Position numbers and translations under genes: made by a program
The notes under the pieces: model-generated
What the model was told of the DNA's origin: nothing
Database searches by the model: none
The model's input: the letters and a program-made list of their open reading frames with translations, nothing else
Part shown: positions 1 to 4,721 of the stretch, piece after piece
How positions within the stretch are numbered: the stretch's first letter is position 1
Layout: each line of letters opens with the position of its first letter
Assembly: GCA_017960065.1 (NCBI GenBank)
Contig: JAGCZK010000053.1
Span: 1-8,457 of the forward strand
DNA: 8,457 nucleotides
Reading direction: 5' to 3'
From: Paludibacteraceae bacterium
Lineage (GTDB): Bacteria > Bacteroidota > Bacteroidia > Bacteroidales > Paludibacteraceae

Positions 1-31
1 GAAAAAAACGATATTTTTGTAAAAAAAGCGG

Positions 32-754
32 TCAAAGTTTTGAATCTGTCAAAAAACTTGCTACCTTTGCACCGCATTTGACTCCGTAGCTCAGTTGGTA
101 GAGCAACTGACTCTTAATCAGTGGGTCGAGGGTTCGAGCCCCTCCGGGGTCACAGCAACAAAAAAGACTTCCGATTTCGGAAGTCTTTTTTGTTTTCACA
201 CAGCCAATGACGGCGCAATAATTCTCGGCCTTGACCTGGAAGTAGGCTTGCGGATGGTCGCAGACGGGGCAAATCTCTGGAGCGGATTTGCCAACCACAA
301 TGTGTCCGCAGTTGGAGCATTGCCAAATGGCTTCGCCGTCTTTGGAAAAGACGCACTTGTCATTGATGTTTTTCAACAGCTTGCGGTAGCGCTCCGCGTG
401 TTCTTTCTCGATGGCGGCGACCATTTCGAATTTTGCGGCGATTTCGTCAAAGCCTTCGGCGCGGGCCTCGCGGGCCATGCGGGCGTACATGTCGGTCCAT
501 TCTGCATTTTCACCGTTGGCGGCGTCCTCGAGGTTGGCCGTGGTTGTGCCCACGCCGTCGTGGAGCAGTTTATACCAAATTTTGGCGTGCTCTTTTTCGT
601 TGGCTGCGGTTTCTTCAAACAGGGCGGCAATTTGCACATAACCTTCTTTTTTGGCTTTGGATGCGAAATAGGTGTACTTGTTGCGGGCCATCGATTCGCC
701 GGCAAAGGCTTCCATCAGGTTGGCCTCGGTTTTGGTTCCTTTTAAGTTTTTCAT
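32..754 (-). CDS. rbr: rubrerythrin with lost stop codon and 61-residue antisense-tRNA extension
   Basis: Rubrerythrin is a cytoplasmic non-haem iron peroxidase that reduces hydrogen peroxide in anaerobes. Residues 1-130 form the ferritin-like four-helix diiron domain: FAGES with E20, ExxH at 53-56, E82 and E85, ExxH at 116-119. Residues 140-179 are the rubredoxin-like domain with C146-x2-C149 and C162-x2-C165. The family usually ends at the ENY found here at 177-179 (codon 179 at 218-220). In this sequence codon 180 is TGC, not a stop, and the frame stays open for 61 residues, through the terminator and antisense to tRNA-Lys, to a TGA at 32-34. The tail is a translation of terminator and antisense tRNA, so I regard only residues 1-179 as the functional protein. 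A lost stop, a single-base sequencing error or a small indel could explain it: another frame has TGA at 196-198, just before the hairpin. The start ATG at 752-754 fits the family N-terminus. Confidence 0.9.
   Translation of the reverse strand: MKNLKGTKTEANLMEAFAGESMARNKYTYFASKAKKEGYVQIAALFEETAANEKEHAKIWYKLLHDGVGTTTANLEDAANGENAEWTDMYARMAREARAEGFDEIAAKFEMVAAIEKEHAERYRKLLKNINDKCVFSKDGEAIWQCSNCGHIVVGKSAPEICPVCDHPQAYFQVKAENYCAVIGCVKTKKTSEIGSLFCCCDPGGARTLDPLIKSQLLYQLSYGVKCGAKVASFLTDSKL
39..69 (+). promoter_or_regulatory. Bacteroidota-type promoter of tRNA-Lys
   Basis: TTTG at 39-42 and TACCTTTG at 62-69 are separated by 19 nt, matching the Bacteroidota vegetative promoter (-33 TTTG, N19-21, -7 TAxxTTTG). 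Transcription would start a few bases before the mature tRNA 5' end at 80. Bases 1-38 are A/T-rich and hold nothing else I can name, apart from the antisense stop of the extended rubrerythrin frame at 32-34. Confidence 0.8.
80..152 (+). tRNA. tRNA-Lys, anticodon CTT
   Basis: The 73-nt sequence folds as a cloverleaf. The 7-bp acceptor stem pairs GACTCCG (80-86) with CGGGGTC (145-151) and contains one T-G pair. The D-arm contains AGCTCAGTTGGTAGAGC. The anticodon stem is ACTGA/TCAGT around the loop CTCTTAA (111-117), with anticodon CTT at 113-115, which reads AAG (Lys). The T-loop is GGTTCGAGCC, and the discriminator base is A152. The 3' CCA is not encoded (CAG follows), so it must be added after transcription. 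The gene has its own promoter and is followed within 10 nt by a hairpin terminator, so it is a single-gene unit. Its complement is contained in the extended rubrerythrin reading frame on the other strand. Confidence 0.97.
160..191. terminator. bidirectional terminator between tRNA-Lys and rubrerythrin
   Basis: GACTTCCG (166-173) and CGGAAGTC (178-185) form an 8-bp stem with a 4-nt loop. It is flanked by an A-run on the left and a T-run on the right, so it reads as a rho-independent terminator on both strands. It serves tRNA-Lys on the plus strand and should end the rubrerythrin transcript on the minus strand. The rubrerythrin frame is still open when it enters this hairpin. Confidence 0.85.
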
Positions 755-777
755 ACGATTCTTATTCTTGACAAACG

Positions 778-809
778 CAAATATACAATATTATGAATAA
801 AATAGCAAG
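778..809 (-). promoter_or_regulatory. rubrerythrin promoter
   Basis: On the minus strand TATATTTG (785-778) matches the -7 element TAxxTTTG. CTTG (809-806), one base from the -33 TTTG, lies 20 nt upstream. The predicted start point is about 15-20 nt before the rubrerythrin ATG. I see no recognisable PerR- or OxyR-type operator here, though I could not scan for one quantitatively. Confidence 0.6.
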
Positions 810-888
810 AAATCGTTTGACGGTTTGCATCTGGGACGGAATATGTGGATTAGGGGATGGAATCGTGGTATATCCGTGAAAACTTTTG

Positions 889-896
889 TACCTTTG
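889..896 (+). promoter_or_regulatory. fabK promoter, -7 element
   Basis: TACCTTTG matches TAxxTTTG exactly, but no TTTG is found 19-21 nt upstream. Two imperfect copies of a GG-rich sequence containing GGAAT and GTGG (833-848 and 853-868) lie just upstream and could be an activator or repressor site. The leader to the fabK ATG at 949 would be about 45 nt. Confidence 0.55.
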
Positions 897-910
897 CAGT
901 CGTTGAAATC

Positions 911-943
911 AGCCCGGGCACGCGGTTTCGGGCTATGAATTAG
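911..943 (+). promoter_or_regulatory. fabK leader hairpin and two-codon mini-ORF
   Basis: AGCCCG (911-916) can pair with CGGGCT (929-934) around a 12-nt loop. Directly after it, ATG AAT TAG (935-943) is a minimal start-stop reading frame that ends 5 nt before the fabK start codon. Both could affect translation initiation, but no known riboswitch or leader family is recognised, and either could be chance. Confidence 0.3.
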
Positions 944-948
944 AACGT

Positions 949-1902
949 ATGAAACTGAAAAGCAGAATTTGTGACATGTTGGGGATTGAGTACCCCATCT
1001 TTCAAGGAGGAATGGCATGGGTGTCGGAGGCCAAACTGGCGGCCGCCGTATCGAATGCCGGTGGGTTGGGAATTATTTCGGCCATGAATGCCAATGCCGA
1101 TTATGTGCGTCAGCAGATAAAGGCCTGCAAGTCGATGACCGACAAACCCTTTGGGGTGAATATCATGTTGCTCAGTCCGTTTGTCGATGAAGTTGTACAA
1201 TTGGTATGCGAGGAGCACGTTCCGGTGGTAACCACCGGTGCCGGTAACCCGGCCAAATATATTCCTGTCTGGCGCGAGGCCGGCATCGCCGTCATTCCGG
1301 TGGTCCCCTCGGTGGCTATTGCCGAACGGGTGGAACGGGCCGGAGCTTCGGCCGTCATTGCCGAAGGGGGTGAATCCGGCGGCCACATTGGCGAGCTGAA
1401 CACCATGGCCCTGGTACCGCAAGTGGTCGATGCCGTGTCGATTCCGGTGATTGCGGCCGGTGGCATCGCCGACGGCCGCGGCATGGCAGCCGCCCTGATG
1501 TTGGGGGCCGAAGGCGTGCAGTGTGGTACACGCTTTTTGTGTGCCGAAGAATGTCAGGTGCACGAGGCCTACAAGCAGAAAGTGCTGTCGGCCGGCGACA
1601 CCGACACCTTGGTCACGGGCCGTGGCTCGGGCCATCCGGTGCGCGCCCTCAAAACGCCGTTCACCCGTAAGTTTGCCAAGCTCGAGGCCAACCCCGCAAC
1701 CACGCAGGAAGAGTTGGACAAGTTGGGAACCGGGGCTTTGCGCCGCGGATCGCAAGAGGGCGACGATGTGACGGGTTGCTTCATGGCCGGTCAGTCGGCC
1801 GGTTTGGTCAAGCGCATCGAGCCTGCCGCCGATATCGTCCGCGAGTACATGAACGACTGCTGCCGCCTGCTCAAAAGCAATGCGCTGGTGATTGAAGGTT
1901 AA
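949..1902 (+). CDS. fabK: FabK-type enoyl-[ACP] reductase II (flavoprotein, nitronate monooxygenase family)
   Basis: FabK catalyses the last, NAD(P)H-dependent reduction of the fatty-acid elongation cycle in the cytoplasm using FMN, replacing FabI. The 317-residue protein matches the family length and is a TIM-barrel of the 2-nitropropane dioxygenase superfamily. It has the N-terminal IFQGGMAWVS (residues 17-26), SNAGGLGIIS (35-44), the FabK signature GGESGGHIGE (140-149) with the probable catalytic His146, the flavin-phosphate segments AAGGIADGRG (169-178) and GVQCGTRF (189-196), and GQSAGLV (281-287). The histidine-bearing signature followed by LNTM favours FabK over a true nitronate monooxygenase, though automated tools often give the latter name. 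The start ATG at 949 gives the canonical N-terminus. It is a monocistronic unit, convergent with mazG. Confidence 0.83.
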   Translation: MKLKSRICDMLGIEYPIFQGGMAWVSEAKLAAAVSNAGGLGIISAMNANADYVRQQIKACKSMTDKPFGVNIMLLSPFVDEVVQLVCEEHVPVVTTGAGNPAKYIPVWREAGIAVIPVVPSVAIAERVERAGASAVIAEGGESGGHIGELNTMALVPQVVDAVSIPVIAAGGIADGRGMAAALMLGAEGVQCGTRFLCAEECQVHEAYKQKVLSAGDTDTLVTGRGSGHPVRALKTPFTRKFAKLEANPATTQEELDKLGTGALRRGSQEGDDVTGCFMAGQSAGLVKRIEPAADIVREYMNDCCRLLKSNALVIEG

Positions 1903-1926
1903 GCATCCCTTTCTTTCTTACCATAA

Positions 1927-1963
1927 CAAAAACGGCATCCGAAAAGGATGCCGTTTTTGTTTT
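1927..1963. terminator. bidirectional terminator between fabK and mazG
   Basis: CAAAAACGGCATCC (1927-1940) and GGATGCCGTTTTTG (1946-1959) form a 14-bp perfect stem with a 5-nt loop; the outer A/T pairs give a U-run on both transcripts. It ends fabK on plus and mazG on minus. The mazG stop codon (1962-1964) lies only 2 nt from the stem base. Confidence 0.9.
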
Positions 1964-2735
1964 ACAGGCCTTGTCGCTTGGCTTCGTTCCAAAGCCGGTC
2001 CATTTCTTCGAGCCCGGCTTCGTCGAAGGTTTGTCCTTTTTCTTTGAGCTGCGACTCGATGTAGTTGAACCGCCGGATGAATTTTTGGTTGGTCCGCTCA
2101 AGGGCGTTGTCGGGATCGACCTTGTAGAGTCGGGCGGCATTGATCAGGCTGAACATCAGATCGCCGAATTCCTCTTCGAGCCGGTCGGCATCCATCTGAT
2201 CGATTTCGGCCTGCACCTCGCTGATTTCTTCTTTGACCTTGTCCCACACCTCTTCGCGGTTCGACCAGTCGAAGCCGACATTTCGGGCTTTGTCTTGGAT
2301 GCGGTGCGCCTTGATGACCGAAGGCAGGGAATTGGGAACGCCCTCGAGAACGGTTTTGTTTTTATGCTCCCGTAGTTTCAATATTTCCCAATTTCTGGAC
2401 ACATCATCGGCCGTAGCCGCTTCTACAGCGCCAAAAATGTGCGGATGACGGTATATTAGTTTGTCGTTCAGTGCGTTACACACGTCAGCGATGTCAAACT
2501 GTTTTTTCTCATCTGCGATTTTTGCATAAAAAAGGATGTGGAGGAGTACATCTCCGAGTTCCACTTTAATATTTTCGGTGTCGTCTTTGATAATGGCGTC
2601 GGCCAGTTCAAAAGTTTCTTCGATGGTGTGGATGCGGAGCGACTCGTTGGTCTGCTTGCGATCCCACGGACATTCGACACGCAGTCGGTCGAGAATTTCC
2701 AGACTTCGTTGAAAGGCTTCTAATTTTTTATCCAT
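1962..2735 (-). CDS. mazG: nucleoside triphosphate pyrophosphohydrolase MazG
   Basis: MazG hydrolyses NTPs and dNTPs to the monophosphate and PPi. It is thought to clean non-canonical nucleotides from the pool and, in E. coli, to lower (p)ppGpp levels. The 257-residue protein has the full two-domain architecture of the E. coli type (about 263 aa). The N-terminal domain carries CPWD at 22-25 and the metal-binding motif E40-x2-E43 with E59-x2-D62 (in VELGDVL). The C-terminal domain repeats the pattern as E170-x2-E173 with E189-x2-D192 (in EEFGDLMF). All key acidic residues are present, so it should be active. No mazE or mazF toxin-antitoxin genes are next to it. Its promoter region faces the TTTACA-NN-TGTAAA array, the nearest dyad being about 70 bp upstream of the ATG, so control by the adjacent XRE protein is possible but unproven. 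Confidence 0.93.
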   Translation of the reverse strand: MDKKLEAFQRSLEILDRLRVECPWDRKQTNESLRIHTIEETFELADAIIKDDTENIKVELGDVLLHILFYAKIADEKKQFDIADVCNALNDKLIYRHPHIFGAVEAATADDVSRNWEILKLREHKNKTVLEGVPNSLPSVIKAHRIQDKARNVGFDWSNREEVWDKVKEEISEVQAEIDQMDADRLEEEFGDLMFSLINAARLYKVDPDNALERTNQKFIRRFNYIESQLKEKGQTFDEAGLEEMDRLWNEAKRQGL

Positions 2736-2760
2736 GGTAGTGTGGTGTATTTTCTGTATG

Positions 2761-2790
2761 CAAAGGTACTAATTTTTTGCTGACTTGAAA
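2761..2790 (-). promoter_or_regulatory. mazG promoter
   Basis: On the minus strand TACCTTTG (2768-2761) is a perfect -7 element. TTTC (2790-2787), one base from TTTG, lies 18 nt upstream, slightly closer than the usual 19-21. The predicted leader is about 20 nt. The first dyad of the array (2804-2817) sits just upstream of the -33, an activator-like position for mazG. Confidence 0.6.
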
Positions 2791-2803
2791 ACCGGTTTTG
2801 ATA

Positions 2804-2896
2804 TTTACAAATGTAAACCGAGAAAACAATAAACAAATGTAAATTATTTAAGGTGTTTACAAATGTTTAACCCTTATTACACAATACATTTGTATA
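2804..2896. repeat. mazG-proximal dyad cluster, four sites at 26-27 bp spacing
   Basis: Dyad centres fall at 2810.5, 2836.5, 2862.5 and 2889.5, giving intervals of 26, 26 and 27 bp, about 2.5 helical turns. Only the first is perfect. The second and third each have one core mismatch, and the fourth is in the reverse orientation. Regular spacing suggests cooperative binding or looping rather than chance. Confidence 0.65.
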
Positions 2897-3023
2897 ACTC
2901 CGATGGGGAAGAGGAGTCCTTTTCCAGTGCTTTACAAATGTAAAAGCCCCCGTTCCCACTTGTGTACTTCGGATTCTTATATTTTTGTAATGTGTTAAAA
3001 TTGTTTCTATAATATATTAAAAA

Positions 3024-3058
3024 TCAGCATTTTATGGTGTTAAATATAAAGTAGCGGT
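3024..3058 (+). repeat. intergenic direct repeat, copy 1
   Basis: This copy begins TCAGCATTTTA and continues to GTTAAATATAAAGT (3039-3052) and a CG-containing end. It is nearly identical to copy 2 at 3130-3163, with a 1-base indel in the middle. It is unrelated to the TTTACA dyads and lies in the gap between the two dyad clusters. Confidence 0.75.
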
Positions 3059-3129
3059 GTAGATGTTGGCGCCAAACTGTGAAAACCCCCTTTATAAGGC
3101 CGTATATTTAGATATAAGTATCTTGATAG

Positions 3130-3163
3130 TCAGCATTTTAATTGTTAAATATAAAGTGTCGCT
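3130..3163 (+). repeat. intergenic direct repeat, copy 2
   Basis: This copy also starts TCAGCATTTTA and shares the identical 14-mer GTTAAATATAAAGT (3144-3157) with copy 1, 105 bp downstream of it. The sequence between copies (3059-3129) contains the 10-bp palindrome TTGGCGCCAA (3066-3075) and no gene. No function is known to me. Confidence 0.75.
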
Positions 3164-3262
3164 TTAAGGCCTTTTTACGGATGTCATCTCTTATGCTTTA
3201 CAAAACGCCATTCTTAAGACTTTACAAGTGTAATTACAAATGTAAATCGATACAAATGTAAA

Positions 3263-3294
3263 TTTGCATAATTGAATTTTTTGATTTACATTTG
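3263..3294 (+). promoter_or_regulatory. promoter of the XRE gene, overlapped by operators
   Basis: TTTG (3263-3266) and TACATTTG (3287-3294) are separated by 20 nt, a perfect Bacteroidota promoter. The predicted start near 3300 leaves a leader of about 18 nt. One dyad (3249-3262) abuts the -33, another (3285-3298) covers the -7, and a third (3307-3320) covers the start codon. This layout fits negative autoregulation. Confidence 0.8.
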
Positions 3295-3317
3295 TAGCAT
3301 TAAAAATTTACAGTTGT

Positions 3318-3893
3318 ATGGATTCTAATTTCCAGGAAAATTTCCCCGAACGCATCCGAAATCTGATGCAATCCGAAGGCCTGAACGCGAAACAATTTGC
3401 CGATAAAGTCGGCATGAACCAGACGGCCGTCAGCCACCTTTTATCTGGCCGTAACAAACCCAGTTACGACTCGGTTATTGGGATAAAAATGGCTTTTCCG
3501 AACCTCAATATCGAATGGTTGATGTTTGGGCAACTGCCTATGTATAAGGACAATACATCTGTAAACCCGGCGGTGCCTGCGGCGGATGGCCCGATGGCGG
3601 CACCCGAGGAGCCCAACCTCTTTTCCGAGTTCGATAAACCGGTGTCCGCCCCCACTCCGGTGAGCGCCTTTGCCCCGGTTTCGGAGGCTGTCCGTGACGA
3701 AAATTTGGCGCCTGAGAATCGCGTGGAATCCGTTTCTTCGGCGGATGACAAGAATGACGCGACTCTCGAGGTTCAAAATCCGACGGCCGGACCCCAGGTC
3801 ATCCGCGAGGTGATTAAGGAAACCGTCGCGCGCAAAATCAGCCGGATCATCGTCTTTTATGACGACCACTCGTACGAAGATTTTCAACATTAG
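3318..3893 (+). CDS. XRE-family helix-turn-helix transcriptional regulator with conserved-looking C-terminal tail
   Basis: This is a 191-residue cytoplasmic DNA-binding protein. Residues 9-72 form a Cro/C1-type HTH domain: helix-turn-helix at about 24-47, with the recognition helix around NQTAVSHLLSGR (34-45) and the NIEWLMFG segment (64-71) often seen at the end of such domains in Bacteroidales. Residues 78-160 are a Pro/Ala/Glu-rich, low-complexity and probably disordered linker. Residues 161-191 hold a helix and a strand-like tail, RKISRIIVFYDDHSYEDF (172-189), which I do not recognise as a named domain; it could mediate dimerisation or ligand sensing. The ATG at 3318 fits the short leader and lies inside a dyad. 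The gene is first in a co-directional run with pyrK and pyrD (48 nt before pyrK), and no terminator is visible in between. Its likely targets are its own promoter and perhaps mazG, by inference from the surrounding dyads. It is not a phage repressor in context: no phage genes are nearby. Confidence 0.85.
   Translation: MDSNFQENFPERIRNLMQSEGLNAKQFADKVGMNQTAVSHLLSGRNKPSYDSVIGIKMAFPNLNIEWLMFGQLPMYKDNTSVNPAVPAADGPMAAPEEPNLFSEFDKPVSAPTPVSAFAPVSEAVRDENLAPENRVESVSSADDKNDATLEVQNPTAGPQVIREVIKETVARKISRIIVFYDDHSYEDFQH
3552..3565. promoter_or_regulatory. intragenic dyad in the XRE gene
   Basis: AATACATCTGTAAA keeps the core TACA-NN-TGTA (3554-3563) and lies at codons 79-83, where the HTH domain gives way to the linker. 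It could be a downstream operator for looping or roadblock repression, or chance in coding sequence. Confidence 0.35.
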
Positions 3894-3916
3894 GTATATC
3901 TTTCCATAAAAATCAG

Positions 3917-3924
3917 TAACTTTG
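3917..3924 (+). promoter_or_regulatory. probable pyrK promoter, -7 element
   Basis: TAACTTTG matches TAxxTTTG in the 48-nt gap between the XRE gene and pyrK, 17 nt before the pyrK ATG. No TTTG is found at the right distance upstream, so the -33 is poor. No TTTACA dyad is present in this gap, so pyrKD need not be under direct control of the array. Confidence 0.5.
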
Positions 3925-3941
3925 CGGCGTTTTATTTGATT

Positions 3942-4721
3942 ATGGCTCGCAAATGTTTATTAGATTGCGAGGTGGTTGAGAATCTTCCGCTGAGCAATAC
4001 CTGTTTTCAACTCCAGCTGCGTCCCGTTTCAGGGGCTTTGCCCGCGATTTTGCCGGGGCAGTTTGTCGAAATCCGGGTGGATCACACCCCGTCGGTGGTG
4101 CTTCGCCGGCCCATTTCCGTTTTTGATGTCGATTTTTCGTCGCAACAGCTCTCGCTTTTGATCCAAAAGGTGGGCGACGGTACCGTGGCCTTGTCGCAAC
4201 TCAAGGCCGGTGAGGTGGTCAACCTGCTGCTGCCTTTGGGAAACGGCTTTACCATCCCTTCCGAGTCCGGAAAACGCCTGCTGCTCGTGGGCGGCGGCGT
4301 GGGCATCGCTCCCTTGCTGTACCTGGGCCGCGTGTTGCGCGACGGCGGGCACGAGGTCAACTTCTTGCTCGGGTTCCGTTCGACCAGGGAAATGATTGAC
4401 CTGAAGCCCTACGAGGCCATTGGAGAGGTGTTTGTCACCACCGAAGACGGTAGCGCGGGCGAGCGTGGCTTTGTGACCAACCATTCGGTGCTCGACCAAA
4501 AGGCCGACTTTATTTACACCTGCGGCCCGACCCCGATGATGAAGGCGGTGGCCGCCTACGCCAAAAAGGCGTCGGTTGCCTGCGAGGTGTCGCTCGAAAA
4601 CAAAATGGCCTGTGGCTTGGGCGCCTGCTTGTGCTGTGTGACCGATACGGTTGACGGACACAAGTGCGTGTGCAGCGAAGGTCCCGTATTTAATATAAAC
4701 CAGTTGAAATGGCAGATTTAA
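3942..4721 (+). CDS. pyrK: dihydroorotate dehydrogenase B, electron-transfer subunit PyrK
   Basis: PyrK carries FAD and a [2Fe-2S] cluster and passes electrons from PyrD to NAD+ in de novo pyrimidine synthesis (cytoplasmic PyrK2-PyrD2 complex). The 259-residue protein has a ferredoxin-reductase fold: the FAD-binding LRRPISVFD (54-62), the nucleotide-binding GGGVGIAPL (117-125), and CGPTPMM (194-200). The cluster motif is C224-x4-C229-x2-C232, then C244 in VCSEGPVF; extra cysteines C231 and C242 flank it. I chose ATG at 3942 because it gives the usual short N-terminus; an in-frame TTG at 3936 would add only two residues. The last 13 nt overlap pyrD, implying translational coupling of the two subunits. 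Confidence 0.94.
   Translation: MARKCLLDCEVVENLPLSNTCFQLQLRPVSGALPAILPGQFVEIRVDHTPSVVLRRPISVFDVDFSSQQLSLLIQKVGDGTVALSQLKAGEVVNLLLPLGNGFTIPSESGKRLLLVGGGVGIAPLLYLGRVLRDGGHEVNFLLGFRSTREMIDLKPYEAIGEVFVTTEDGSAGERGFVTNHSVLDQKADFIYTCGPTPMMKAVAAYAKKASVACEVSLENKMACGLGACLCCVTDTVDGHKCVCSEGPVFNINQLKWQI

Larger units (their letters stand above)
2804..3320. repeat. array of TTTACA-NN-TGTAAA dyads (operator-like) in the long intergenic region
   Basis: The AT-rich stretch 2736-3317 has no convincing gene but carries many copies of a 14-bp dyad. Perfect copies TTTACAAATGTAAA are at 2804-2817 and 2931-2944. Variants lie at 2830-2843, 2856-2869, 2883-2896, 3221-3234, 3233-3246, 3249-3262, 3285-3298 and 3307-3320, with a half site at 3197-3202. 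Eight of these keep the core TACA-NN-TGTA perfectly and the copies at 2830 and 2856 miss one core base. Copies fall in two clusters, one near mazG (2804-2944) and one near the XRE gene (3221-3320). The dyad symmetry, size and position are those of binding sites for a dimeric HTH repressor, and the adjacent XRE protein is the obvious candidate by inference. The sites are too short and irregularly spaced for CRISPR, and no DnaA boxes of the TTATCCACA type were seen to support an origin. Confidence 0.85.

Noticed and set aside
95..745. Plus-strand open frame of 216 codons opposite rubrerythrin
   Set aside because: It begins inside the tRNA gene and is antisense to a clear rubrerythrin with all ligand residues; it shows no domain or signature.
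940..1755. Minus-strand open frame of 271 codons opposite fabK
   Set aside because: It is a shadow of fabK with no recognisable motifs.
1962..2735. Toxin-antitoxin locus with mazG
   Set aside because: No mazE- or mazF-like frames are adjacent; mazG here is a lone housekeeping pyrophosphohydrolase.
3063..3167. 34-codon plus-strand frame with a hydrophobic C-terminal half (possible small membrane peptide)
   Set aside because: No ribosome-binding sequence or promoter at the proper place; its hydrophobic part is the translation of the second direct repeat in AT-rich DNA, which easily gives Ile, Leu and Val codons.
2736..3317. Replication origin or plasmid iterons
   Set aside because: The region is AT-rich with repeats, but no DnaA-box-like TTATCCACA, no replication initiator gene and only housekeeping neighbours are present; an operator array explains the dyads better.
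2804..3320. CRISPR array
   Set aside because: Repeats are 14-bp dyads of variable sequence with irregular spacing; there are no conserved 20-40 bp repeats and no cas genes.
3318..3893. Prophage remnant headed by a C1-like repressor
   Set aside because: No phage, integrase or attachment-site sequence is nearby; the gene sits among core metabolic genes and lacks a peptidase domain.
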